A DNA stretch of 10,293 nt from Pinisolibacter sp040275425 (GCA_040275425.1 JBEOKB010000024.1:1-10293), one strand, 5' to 3'. Numbered from the stretch's first letter, positions 1 through 6,550 are shown. A program made the numbers and translations. The notes: generated by a model not told the origin, from the sequence alone.

Positions 1-63
1 ATCTCGTTGATTGCAAACCATCATCACTGCGTTCCTTGCGTAGCTCCGGGCGGTCGTCGGTCG

Positions 64-116
64 AGGACGTCCACCGGACCCGGCAATCGGCGTCGCCTTC
101 CGGGACGTCGGCCCTT
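64..116. repeat. Degenerate copy of the palindromic unit at 157-206
   Basis: GTCCACCGGAC at 69-79 matches GTCCACTGGAC at 164-174 with one change. A few bases on, ATCGGCGTC at 87-95 matches 175-183, and a CTTC follows in both. The left copy has about six extra bases between the two blocks and has lost most of its stem pairing. This looks like an older, decayed copy of the same intergenic element. I see no gene in 1-156. Chance similarity in GC-rich DNA is possible. Confidence 0.4.
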
Positions 117-156
117 TCCCAGCCCGTCGGCGGGGGGGCGGCGTGCGTTCGCGCCT

Positions 157-206
157 CGCCGATGTCCACTGGACATCGGCGTCCTGCTTCGCGAGCGAAG
201 CAGGAC
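157..206. repeat. Two abutting perfect palindromes (REP-like candidate)
   Basis: Palindrome one spans 157-181: 12-base arms around a single C (left arm CGCCGATGTCCA, right arm its exact reverse complement). Palindrome two spans 181-206: 12-base arms around GA (left arm GTCCTGCTTCGC). They share base 181. The second ends 7 bases beyond the rsh stop codon, so in the rsh transcript both would fold just after the stop and could protect the 3' end or help termination. Neither is followed by a T-run on either strand, so a classical intrinsic terminator is unlikely. Paired hairpins of this kind resemble the dispersed REP/BIME type of intergenic repeat. Genome copy number cannot be seen here. Confidence 0.6.
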
Positions 207-212
207 CGTCGC

Positions 213-2429
213 TCACCCATTCACCCGCGTCGCCGAGGCTATGATCGGTTTGGTGCGGAGTTGCTGGATGATGCGGGTCAGGTGCTTCAGGTCCCACACT
301 TCCAGGTCGATCAGGATCTCGTGGAAGTCGGCCGCCTTCGGGATCATCTTGATGTTGTCGATGTTGCCGTCGTTCTCGGCGATCACCACCGCGATCTGGG
401 CGAGCGAGCCCGGCTCGTTCAGTGAATTCAAGGTTATGCGCGCGGGGAAGCGCGAGGGCTTCAACGGGTCGATGTCCCAGCGCACGTCGAGCCAGCGGGC
501 GGGCTGATCGTCGAACTCCTTCAGCGCCGGCGACTGGATCGGGTAGACGGTGATGCCCTCGCCCGGGGTCAGGATGCCGACGATGCGGTCGCCCGGCACC
601 GCGCCGCCGTTGGGGGCGAAGCGCACCGGCAGATCGCCCGAGAGGCCGCGGATCGGGATCGAGGTGCGGTCGTCGGAGCCGCCGTCGGGGACGCGGAACT
701 TCATCACGCCCGAGGCCGAGGCGGCATCGAACCAGCCCTCGCCGCTCGGGCGCGGCGTGGGGGCGCGGCCGTCGAACAGCTCGGGGTGGACGGCGCGCAG
801 CACGCTGTCGGAGGCGATCTCGCCGCGTCCGACAGCCGCCAGCACCTCGTTCGCCGAATTGTGGCCGAGGCGGTGGATGGCGCTCGCCAGCGTCGCATCG
901 GAGAAGGGCTTGCCGATGCGCTCGAAGGCGCGCTCGAGGATCTGGCGACCGAGGCCGCCGAACTGCTTCCTCACCGCCTCGCGGGTGGCGCGGCGGATGG
1001 CGGCGCGGGCCTTGCCGGTCACGGCGATCTGCTCCCAGGCGGCGGGGGGCACCTGCGCCTTGGAGCGGATGATCTCGACCTCGTCGCCGTTGGCGAGTTC
1101 GGTCATCACCGGCTTGACCCGACCGTTGACCTTGGCGCCGACGCAGGTGTTGCCGACGTCGGTGTGGACGGCATAGGCGAAGTCGATCGGGGTGGCGCCG
1201 CGCGGCAGGGCGATGATCTTGCCCTTGGGGGTGAAGCAGAACACCTGATCCTGGAACAGCTCGAGCTTGGTGTTCTCGAGGAACTCCTCGGGGTTGAGGT
1301 TGGGGTCGTTGAGGCGCTCGATGGTCTCGCGCAGCCAGGCATAGGCGCCCGATTCCTTCGACAGATCGACGATCGAGCGGCCGCCGCGCAGGCGATCGCC
1401 GTCCTTGTAGAGGGCGTGGGCGGCGATGCCGTATTCGGCGAAGCGGTGCATCTCCTCGGTGCGGATCTGCAGCTCGACGCGCTGGCGACCCGGGCCGACC
1501 ACGGTGGTGTGGATCGAGCGATAGTCGTTCTGCTTCGGGGTGGAGACGTAGTCCTTGAAGCGGCCGGGGACCATCGACCACGTGGTATGGACCACGCCGA
1601 GGGCGTGGTAGCAGTCGTGCAGGCTCTCGACGACGAGGCGGAAGCCGTAGATGTCGGAGAGCTGCTCGAAGCTGAGGCCCTTGCGCTGGACCTTGGTGAA
1701 GATCGACCACGGCTTCTTCTCGCGGCCCTTGACCTTGACCGGGATGCCGTCCGAGCCGAGCTTTTCCGACAGCGCCTGTTCGATCGCCGGGATGAGGTTC
1801 TTGTTCTCCTCGCGCAGGAGATCGAGCCGGGTGACGATCGAGGCGTAGGCCTCGGGCTGGAGATTGCGGAAGGAGAGATCCTCCAGCTCCTCGCGGATGT
1901 TCTGCATGCCCATGCGGCCGGCGAGCGGCGCATAGATCTCCATCGTCTCCTCGGCGATGCGGATGCGCTTGTCGTCGCGCATGTGGTGCAGCGTGCGCAT
2001 GTTGTGGAGGCGGTCGGCGAGCTTGACCAGGAGCACACGCACGTCGGCGGCGACCGCCAGCAGCAGGCGACGGAAGTTCTCGGCCTGCTCGGTCTTCTTG
2101 GAGACGAAGTCGAGCTTCTGCAGCTTGGTCAGGCTCTCGACCAGCTCGGCGATCTCGGCGCCGAACTTCTTCTCGATCTCGGCCTTGGTGGCGTCGGTGT
2201 CCTCGATGGTGTCGTGCAGCAGCGCGGTGACGATGGTGGCATCGTCCATGCGCATGTCGGTGAGGATGGCCGCGACTTCGAGGGGATGGGAGAAGTAGGG
2301 ATCGCCCGAGGCCCGCTTCTGCGGGGCGTGCTTCATCATCGCGTAGACGTAGGCCTTGTCGAGCAGGCTCTCGTCACACTTCGGATTGTAGCGCTTGACC
2401 CGTTCGACGAGTTCGTATTGCCGCATCAT
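213..2429 (-). CDS. rsh: Bifunctional (p)ppGpp synthetase/hydrolase (Rel/SpoT homologue)
   Basis: A 738-residue long RSH protein that makes (p)ppGpp from ATP and GTP/GDP and hydrolyses it, setting the stringent response in the cytoplasm. The N-terminal HD hydrolase domain (about 20-180) has H48, H72-D73, E76-D77, D139 and N143. The synthetase domain (about 235-345) has D259, the RFKD motif at 290-293 typical of bifunctional enzymes (RelA-only enzymes have EXDD), Y303 and E325. A TGS domain lies at about 394-457 and an ACT domain at about 651-738. Both activities therefore look intact. The conserved Cys-Cys-x-Pro-x-Pro-Gly-Asp motif of the region before ACT reads N607-G608-G-A-V-P-G-D, so the metal-type cysteines are absent, as I recall for other Rhizobiales RSH proteins. 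The start is the first of two adjacent ATGs. The Shine-Dalgarno is weak (GAGG 13 bases upstream), but the N-terminus MMRQYELVERV fits the family. It lies 260 bases downstream of rpoZ on the same strand. Confidence 0.97.
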   Translation of the reverse strand: MMRQYELVERVKRYNPKCDESLLDKAYVYAMMKHAPQKRASGDPYFSHPLEVAAILTDMRMDDATIVTALLHDTIEDTDATKAEIEKKFGAEIAELVESLTKLQKLDFVSKKTEQAENFRRLLLAVAADVRVLLVKLADRLHNMRTLHHMRDDKRIRIAEETMEIYAPLAGRMGMQNIREELEDLSFRNLQPEAYASIVTRLDLLREENKNLIPAIEQALSEKLGSDGIPVKVKGREKKPWSIFTKVQRKGLSFEQLSDIYGFRLVVESLHDCYHALGVVHTTWSMVPGRFKDYVSTPKQNDYRSIHTTVVGPGRQRVELQIRTEEMHRFAEYGIAAHALYKDGDRLRGGRSIVDLSKESGAYAWLRETIERLNDPNLNPEEFLENTKLELFQDQVFCFTPKGKIIALPRGATPIDFAYAVHTDVGNTCVGAKVNGRVKPVMTELANGDEVEIIRSKAQVPPAAWEQIAVTGKARAAIRRATREAVRKQFGGLGRQILERAFERIGKPFSDATLASAIHRLGHNSANEVLAAVGRGEIASDSVLRAVHPELFDGRAPTPRPSGEGWFDAASASGVMKFRVPDGGSDDRTSIPIRGLSGDLPVRFAPNGGAVPGDRIVGILTPGEGITVYPIQSPALKEFDDQPARWLDVRWDIDPLKPSRFPARITLNSLNEPGSLAQIAVVIAENDGNIDNIKMIPKAADFHEILIDLEVWDLKHLTRIIQQLRTKPIIASATRVNG

Positions 2430-2635
2430 GGGGCGATCGGGGCCTCGGTTCTCTGGTTCCCTCTTCTTCCCCGGCGCGGCAATCGCGGAACGAGGTCCGC
2501 GAAGCGACGCCGAAGAGGGCAGACGCCTGTTCTAGCGCACCTTTCGCCATCGGCGCCACAGGGCAGGCACGAGAACGAGGCATGCGATCGAGGCGGTGCG
2601 ACCTCTCGCCCCGGCGATGCGAGGGGCCGGACACG

Positions 2636-2662
2636 CGAACGCCCGCGAGGCGCGGGCGTTCG
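2636..2662 (-). terminator. Perfect 12-bp hairpin between rpoZ and rsh
   Basis: Arms 2636-2647 and 2651-2662 (CGAACGCCCGCG and its exact reverse complement) flank a three-base loop. It begins 27 bases downstream of the rpoZ stop codon. No T-run follows on the minus strand, so it is either a GC-only terminator, a partial terminator that lowers rsh expression relative to rpoZ, or an RNA 3'-end stabiliser. The hairpin itself is certain; its role is inferred. Confidence 0.5.
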
Positions 2663-2689
2663 ACCAGATCGAAAACGGGGGAAGGACGA

Positions 2690-3067
2690 TCAGTCCTCCT
2701 CCTCCTTGTCCGGCGGAACGAGACCCTCGAGGCCGCGCAGCAGCTCTTCTTCCGACATGCGGTCGAACTGCATCTCGGCGTCGTCGTCGGAGGTGGGGGC
2801 GGCGACCATCGGGACGGCCTCCGGCTCCGGCTCGTCGACTTCGACGAACTTCTGAAGGGAGTGGATGAACTCCTCGTTCAGGTCTTCGGGGCTGATGGTC
2901 TCGTCGGCGATCTCGCGCAGGGCGACGACCGGATTCTTGTCGTTGTCGCGGTCGATGGTGATCGGCGAGCCGGACGAGATCATGCGAGCCCGGTGGCTGG
3001 CCAGCAGCACCAGCTCGAAGCGGTTCTCCACCTTGTCGATGCAGTCTTCGACGGTGACGCGCGCCAT
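2690..3067 (-). CDS. rpoZ: DNA-directed RNA polymerase omega subunit
   Basis: A 125-residue omega subunit, which helps assemble beta' into core RNA polymerase. The conserved N-terminus MARVTVEDC is followed by the NRFELVLLASHRAR block (about 15-28) and the KNPVVALREIA block (about 44-54). The C-terminal half is acidic and low in conservation (DEEED-like end), as in other alphaproteobacterial omegas. The MAR start is the part that in E. coli contributes to the (p)ppGpp site 1 at the omega/beta' interface, which fits its position directly upstream of rsh. The reading frame stays open back to about 3274, but the ATG at 3067 is chosen because the family begins there and a good AGGAG lies 6 bases upstream. 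Length is normal. Confidence 0.96.
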   Translation of the reverse strand: MARVTVEDCIDKVENRFELVLLASHRARMISSGSPITIDRDNDKNPVVALREIADETISPEDLNEEFIHSLQKFVEVDEPEPEAVPMVAAPTSDDDAEMQFDRMSEEELLRGLEGLVPPDKEEED

Positions 3068-3410
3068 TCTTCTCTCCTCGGGGGGCAATTCGAAGGCGGA
3101 GACATAAGCCCAGTCGCGCGGAAAAGCAACGCCGAAGCGCAATCGACGCGAACCGCCCGTACGCGCCCGCCCCTCACCGGTCGCCTCGGGCCGGCTCGGG
3201 CCGCCGGCACGACTTCGAAAAGCCACTGGTCTTCGGCGAAGAAGCGCGGTATTCTCAGTTGCAATGCAGTTCATTCCGTCGTGTTTTCATCAAATTGCAT
3301 CGAATTGAAATTCACCTCGGCCGAGCTGCAGCAATTACCCGTCTCGCCAGCCGCATTTCAAAAACAGAAAGCTGCGGGACATCCCCCTCCCATTACGGAA
3401 GACGGACCAC
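3068..3410. other. Divergent intergenic region, rpoZ / NYN gene, with AT-rich core
   Basis: This 343-base gap must hold the promoters for rpoZ (minus) and the NYN gene (plus). The part from about 3250 to 3380 is clearly richer in A/T than everything around it. It contains an inverted TGCAAT...ATTGCA pair (3260-3265 and 3294-3299) and a GAATT-GA-AATTC palindrome (3302-3313). TTGCAA (3259) and TTGAAA (3305) could be -35 elements, but I cannot pair either with a convincing -10, so no promoter is called. No small gene is supported: no open frame here has both a ribosome site and coding-like third positions. Confidence 0.55.
3074..3078 (-). promoter_or_regulatory. Shine-Dalgarno of rpoZ that fixes its start
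   Basis: AGGAG on the minus strand, 6 bases from the ATG at 3067. It decides against an N-terminal extension of up to about 69 residues in the open frame upstream. Confidence 0.75.
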
Positions 3411-4022
3411 ATGCTCGATCCTCGCGAAAAAATCGCGCTGTTCATCGACGGCGCGAATCTGTACGCCACGTCCAAGGCGCTCGGATTCGACATCGACTAC
3501 AAGCGCCTTCTCAGCGAATTCAAGTCCTCGAGCTATCTGCTCAGAGCCTTCTATTACACCGCCCTGATCGAAGATCAGGAGTACTCCTCGATCCGCCCGC
3601 TGATCGATTGGCTCGACTACAACGGCTACAAGGTCGTGACCAAGCCGACCAAGGAGTTCTTCGATTCGACCGGACGCCGCAAGATCAAGGCGAACATGGA
3701 CATCGAACTGGCGGTCGACGCCATGGAGATGGCCGACCACGTCGATCACGTGATTCTGTTCTCCGGCGACGGCGACTTCCGCCGACTGGTCGAGGCGATC
3801 CAGCGCAAGGGCAAGAAGGTGTCGGTGATCTCGACGCTGCAGACCCAGCCGCCGATGATCGCCGACGACCTGCGCCGTCAGGCCGATCACTTCATCGATC
3901 TGGCCAATCTGCAGGGTCGAATCGGCCGCGATCCGTCCGAGCGCATGGCGCGCATGGCCGAGCGCGAGGCGCAGCGCCGGGCGGCGGAGCGCGACGAAGA
4001 GGAGTACGACGAGGAGGGTTGA
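3411..4022 (+). CDS. NYN domain protein (LabA/DUF88 family), putative ribonuclease
   Basis: A 203-residue protein with a PIN-like NYN fold through about residue 165. Visible acidic metal-site residues are D13 and N16 in FIDGANLY, D97 in NMDIELAVDAM, and D120 and D122 in SGDGDF. This is the full set expected for a Mg-dependent RNA-cleaving site, so the protein is probably catalytic. Its substrate is unknown. From about 175 to the end the chain is an Arg/Glu-rich, probably helical tail ending in acidic residues (RMARMAEREAQRRAAERDEEEYDEEG-like), which may be a protein or RNA contact region. There is no signal peptide or membrane segment. The start is the ATG at 3411, with only a weak purine-rich GGAAG about 12 bases upstream. 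It is transcribed alone: divergent from rpoZ and closed by a terminator at 4058. Proteins of this family are widespread in Alphaproteobacteria near rpoZ/rsh. Confidence 0.9.
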   Translation: MLDPREKIALFIDGANLYATSKALGFDIDYKRLLSEFKSSSYLLRAFYYTALIEDQEYSSIRPLIDWLDYNGYKVVTKPTKEFFDSTGRRKIKANMDIELAVDAMEMADHVDHVILFSGDGDFRRLVEAIQRKGKKVSVISTLQTQPPMIADDLRRQADHFIDLANLQGRIGRDPSERMARMAEREAQRRAAERDEEEYDEEG

Positions 4023-4057
4023 TCTTCCCGTCGGCATCCGTCACCACGCATCGAGGG

Positions 4058-4086
4058 AACCGGGGCTTCGCGCCCCGGTTTTCGTT
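4058..4086 (+). terminator. Intrinsic terminator of the NYN gene
   Basis: A perfect 9-bp GC-rich stem (4058-4066 with 4072-4080) around a TTCGC loop runs directly into TTTTCGTT. It starts 36 bases after the NYN stop codon. This is the best intrinsic terminator in the window, and it separates the NYN gene from the glycosylase gene that starts 30 bases further on. Confidence 0.85.
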
Positions 4087-4109
4087 CGCCGTCCGCTCGG
4101 AGACCCGCC

Positions 4110-4763
4110 ATGCCGCCCCGCGCCGCGTCCACGCCGCTCGACCCCGCCCGCGACTGCCCGACCTGCCCGCGTCTCGTCGCGTTTCGCCACGAGTGGCAGG
4201 GGCGCGAGCCGACGTGGTTCAACGGGCCGGTGCCGAGCTTCGTCGGCACCTCCCCTCGCCTGCTGATCGTCGGGCTGGCGCCAGGGGTGCGCGGGGCGAA
4301 CCGCACCGGGCGGCCGTTCACCGGCGACTACGCGGGCGACCTGCTCTACGAGACGCTCGCCGACTACGGCTTCTCGAATGGCACGTTCCGGGCCGATCCG
4401 AACGACGGGCTCACGCTGACCGGCGCGCTGATCACCAACGCGGTCAGGTGCGTGCCGCCGGAGAACAAGCCGACGCCCTCGGAGATCCACGCCTGCCGCC
4501 CCTATCTCGTCGCGACGCTTGCGGCTTACCCGACGCTCACCGACGTGCTGGCGCTGGGGCGGGTGGCGCACGAGACGTTCCTGCGCACGGTCGGGGCCAA
4601 GCTCACCGCGCATCCGTTCGCGCACGGGGCGATCCACCGGCTCGCAAACGGGCTGCGCCTCCACGACAGCTACCACTGCTCGCGCTACAACACGAACACG
4701 GGGCGGCTGACGCGCGAGATGTTCCGCGACGTGTTCGACGGGATCAGGGACGCGGTGGGGTGA
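4110..4763 (+). CDS. Uracil-DNA glycosylase, family 5 (UDGb type), iron-sulfur
   Basis: A 217-residue glycosylase that should excise uracil, and probably other deaminated bases such as hypoxanthine, from DNA to start base-excision repair. Four cysteines placed for a [4Fe-4S] cluster are C16 and C19 (CPTC), C114 and C129. Motif A is GLAPGVRGANRTGRPFTGD at 55-73. GANRTGRPFTGD is the signature that separates family 5 from family 4 enzymes, and its D73 is the acidic residue of that motif. The second motif is HCSRYNTNTGRLT at 189-201, also family 5-like. Length is typical. The ATG at 4110 has GGAGA six bases upstream. It converges on smpB with a 102-base gap. It may use its own promoter, because a terminator lies just upstream. 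Family 5 members often prefer double-stranded DNA; this is family knowledge, not visible here. Confidence 0.93.
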   Translation: MPPRAASTPLDPARDCPTCPRLVAFRHEWQGREPTWFNGPVPSFVGTSPRLLIVGLAPGVRGANRTGRPFTGDYAGDLLYETLADYGFSNGTFRADPNDGLTLTGALITNAVRCVPPENKPTPSEIHACRPYLVATLAAYPTLTDVLALGRVAHETFLRTVGAKLTAHPFAHGAIHRLANGLRLHDSYHCSRYNTNTGRLTREMFRDVFDGIRDAVG

Positions 4764-4817
4764 GTGGCGACCGGCCGGTTCCGTGAGGGACGTCCGAGGC
4801 GGCCATGGGCGCCGCGC

Positions 4818-4845
4818 GGTGCAATTCGCATGCGCTCATTGCACC
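4818..4845. repeat. Inverted repeat between converging glycosylase and smpB genes
   Basis: GGTGCAAT (4818-4825) and ATTGCACC (4838-4845) are exact inverted arms. The 12-base interval contains CGCATGCG, itself a palindrome. CTACG follows. The form recalls the GGTGCG...CGCACCCTACG intergenic palindromes dispersed in many proteobacterial genomes. It may fold in both converging transcripts, but with no T-run it is not a clear terminator. Confidence 0.5.
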
Positions 4846-4865
4846 CTACGGCCGAGGCGTCCACC

Positions 4866-5339
4866 TCACTCGCGATACTTCATGATCCGCGACTTCTCCC
4901 GGTTCCATTCGCGTTCCTTCTCCGTCTCGCGCTTGTCGGCGGCGTTCTTGCCCTTGGCGAGCGCGAGCTGGATCTTGGCGCGACCCTTTTCGTTGAAATG
5001 GATGTCGAGGGGGACGAGCGTCATGCCGTCGCGCTCGACCGCGCCCATCAGCTTGTTGATCTCCTTGCGGTGCAGGAGCAGGCGGCGGGGGCGGCGGGTC
5101 TCGTGATTGAAACGATTGGCCTGGAGGTATTCCGGGATGTAGCAATTGTAGAGGAACAGGTCGTTGCCGTAGGGCGCGGCATAGGCGTCGGTGATGTTCG
5201 AGCGGCCGCCGCGCAACGACTTGATCTCGGTGCCGGTCAGCGCGATGCCGGCCTCCCAGGTATCGACGATGTGGTAGGAGAAGCGTGCCTTGCGGTTCTC
5301 GGCGGCGAGCCGATGGCCGCCGCCCTTGGGAGCGGTCAT
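4866..5339 (-). CDS. smpB: SsrA (tmRNA)-binding protein SmpB
   Basis: A 157-residue SmpB that binds the tRNA-like domain of tmRNA and brings it to stalled ribosomes for trans-translation. The beta-barrel core is recognisable: ENRKARFSYHIVDTWEAGI (14-32) and TGTEIKSLRGG (35-45), then NCYIPEYLQANRFNHETRRPRRLLLHRKEI (65-94) and VPLDIHFNEKGRAKIQLALAKGK (109-131). The basic C-terminal tail (about 131-157), with DKR at 135-137, is the part that enters the mRNA channel of the ribosome. Length is normal. The start is the ATG at 5339, with GAGGA 8 bases upstream lying in the gap after the dapA stop codon. Only 13 bases separate dapA from smpB, so they are almost surely co-transcribed. ssrA itself is not in the window. 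Confidence 0.97.
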   Translation of the reverse strand: MTAPKGGGHRLAAENRKARFSYHIVDTWEAGIALTGTEIKSLRGGRSNITDAYAAPYGNDLFLYNCYIPEYLQANRFNHETRRPRRLLLHRKEINKLMGAVERDGMTLVPLDIHFNEKGRAKIQLALAKGKNAADKRETEKEREWNREKSRIMKYRE

Positions 5340-5352
5340 CGGTCTCGTCCTC

Positions 5353-6228
5353 TCAGAGAATGCCGGCGAACTTCGCCGCCGCTTCGAGTTCGGCCTGGAC
5401 GCCGGCGGAGGCTTCCACCAGCGGCAGGCGAAGTTCGTTTGCCATCAGGCCGAGGCGCGAGGCGAGGTACTTCGGCCCGGCCGGGTTCGGCTCCAGGAAC
5501 ATGGCGCGATGCAACGGCATCAGCCGGTCCTGGTACTCGAGCGCCTTGACGTAGTCGCCGGCCAGCGTCGCCGCCTGGAACTCCGCGCACAGCTTCGGCG
5601 CGACGTTGGCGGTCACCGAGATGCAGCCGACGCCGCCCATGGCGTTGAAGCCGAGAGCGGTCGCGTCCTCGCCGGAGAGTTGGACGAAGTCCCGGCCCGA
5701 CGACATGCGCTGGAAGGCGGGACGGGCGAGATTGCCGGTCGCGTCCTTGACGCCCTTGATGTTGCGGCCGTTCTCGAAGAGACGAGTCATGGTCTCGACC
5801 GAGATGTCGACCACCGAGCGCGGCGGGATGTTGTAGATGATGATCGGAATGCCGATGGCGGCGTCGATCGCCATGAAGTGGCGATAGAGGCCCTCCTGGC
5901 TCGGCTTGTTGTAATAGGGCGCGACGACGAGGACCGCGTCCGCCCCGGCCTTCTCGGCATGGGTGGCGAGATCGATCGCCTCGGCGGTGTTGTTGGAGCC
6001 GGCGCCGGCGATCACCGGCACCTTGCCCTTGGCCACTTCCACGACCAGCTCGACCACGCGCTTGTGCTCGACGTGCGACAGCGTCGGGCTCTCGCCGGTG
6101 GTGCCGCAGGGCACGACGCCGTTGGAGCCTTCCGCGATCTGCCAGGCCACGAAGTTCTGCAGGGCTTTCTCGTCGACGCGCCCGTTCTGGAACGGCGTGA
6201 CGAGTGCGGTGATCGAGCCCTTGAACAT
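5353..6228 (-). CDS. dapA: 4-hydroxy-tetrahydrodipicolinate synthase
   Basis: A 291-residue class I aldolase-fold enzyme that condenses pyruvate with aspartate semialdehyde, the first committed step to diaminopimelate and lysine. The Schiff-base lysine is K161 in IKGVKDATGN. T44 and T45 (PCGTTGES), Y106 (APYYNKPS), Y132 (IIYNIPPRS) and R137 match the catalytic and substrate residues of the E. coli enzyme closely in number. Length is the family's normal length. The frame is open far upstream (to about 6693), but MFKGSITALVTPF at 6228 is the canonical start, with AAGGG about nine bases upstream. It heads an operon with smpB and has a promoter at 6334-6362 and a leader of about 100 bases. The histidine at position 56 of E. 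coli-type lysine feedback sites is not preserved as such (the region reads SHVEHKRV), so I make no claim about lysine inhibition. Confidence 0.97.
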   Translation of the reverse strand: MFKGSITALVTPFQNGRVDEKALQNFVAWQIAEGSNGVVPCGTTGESPTLSHVEHKRVVELVVEVAKGKVPVIAGAGSNNTAEAIDLATHAEKAGADAVLVVAPYYNKPSQEGLYRHFMAIDAAIGIPIIIYNIPPRSVVDISVETMTRLFENGRNIKGVKDATGNLARPAFQRMSSGRDFVQLSGEDATALGFNAMGGVGCISVTANVAPKLCAEFQAATLAGDYVKALEYQDRLMPLHRAMFLEPNPAGPKYLASRLGLMANELRLPLVEASAGVQAELEAAAKFAGIL

Positions 6229-6250
6229 CGTGGTACCCTTTCGGAACCTG

Positions 6251-6270
6251 AAAAAGCCGCAAGTGGCGGC
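6251..6270 (-). promoter_or_regulatory. Terminator-like hairpin in the dapA leader
   Basis: Read on the minus strand, GCCGC-CACTT-GCGGC is followed at once by TTTTT, ending 22 bases before the dapA ATG. The stem has only 5 bp, so it would be a weak terminator, yet it sits between a good promoter and the gene. It could act as an attenuator or set basal read-through. No known lysine riboswitch fold is recognisable in the short leader. Confidence 0.4.
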
Positions 6271-6333
6271 GCATGATCCCGTGCGAGACGGACGAGAAAT
6301 CGCCCTGCCGTCGATTTCGGCGGGCGGGCGGCG

Positions 6334-6362
6334 ACAATAGTCCCCCTCGACGCGCAACTCAA
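6334..6362 (-). promoter_or_regulatory. Sigma-70-type promoter for dapA-smpB
   Basis: On the minus strand, -35 TTGAGT (6362-6357) and -10 TATTGT (6339-6334) are separated by exactly 17 bases. Each matches the consensus at 4 of 6 positions, including the most important TTGA and TAT..T. The -35 is preceded by C, as in many alphaproteobacterial promoters. Transcription would begin near 6327, giving a leader of about 100 bases. Confidence 0.6.
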
Positions 6363-6409
6363 GCCGAACCGGGGCGGGATGCGCATGTGGCGGTGTAAGG
6401 CTTTGTTCA

Positions 6410-6432
6410 CTCTGACCCCCATAGGGTCGGAG
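6410..6432. repeat. Hairpin upstream of slt
   Basis: Arms 6410-6418 and 6424-6432 pair over 9 bp with one G-U in the plus-strand transcript; the loop is CCATA. The core GACCC-CCATA-GGGTC is an exact inverted repeat. It lies about 130 bases before the slt start and upstream of the dapA -35. It could be an operator for a dimeric regulator or an RNA structure in the slt leader. No T-run follows. Confidence 0.4.
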
Positions 6433-6550
6433 ACGATGTCCGGACGTCGACGGCGCCCCTCCCCCGAGGGCAGCGTCGTTCTTCGTATTGGTGCGGGGGC
6501 GAGCGCGCGGGGGACGTGCGGCCGACCCCGCGACGATGGTGGGCGGATCG

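Noticed and set aside
157..206. CRISPR repeat or phage attachment site
   Set aside because: There are only two unequal palindromes with no regular spacers, and no integrase or tRNA gene is near.
1..212. Small gene left of rsh
   Set aside because: Open frames here give Arg/Pro/Gly-rich products without ribosome sites, and the palindromes occupy much of the stretch.
786..2855. A 689-codon open frame on the plus strand across rsh
   Set aside because: It lies antisense to the unmistakable rsh. Its product is Gly/Asp/Leu/Val-rich with no domain, as expected from the antisense frame of GC-rich coding DNA.
2582..4786. A 734-codon open frame on the plus strand spanning rpoZ, the NYN gene and the glycosylase
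   Set aside because: It runs across three well-supported genes and an intrinsic terminator, and its product is Arg-rich without any domain.
6229..6327. Lysine riboswitch in the dapA leader
   Set aside because: The leader is only about 100 bases, too short for the usual L box of roughly 170 bases, and I see no matching core.
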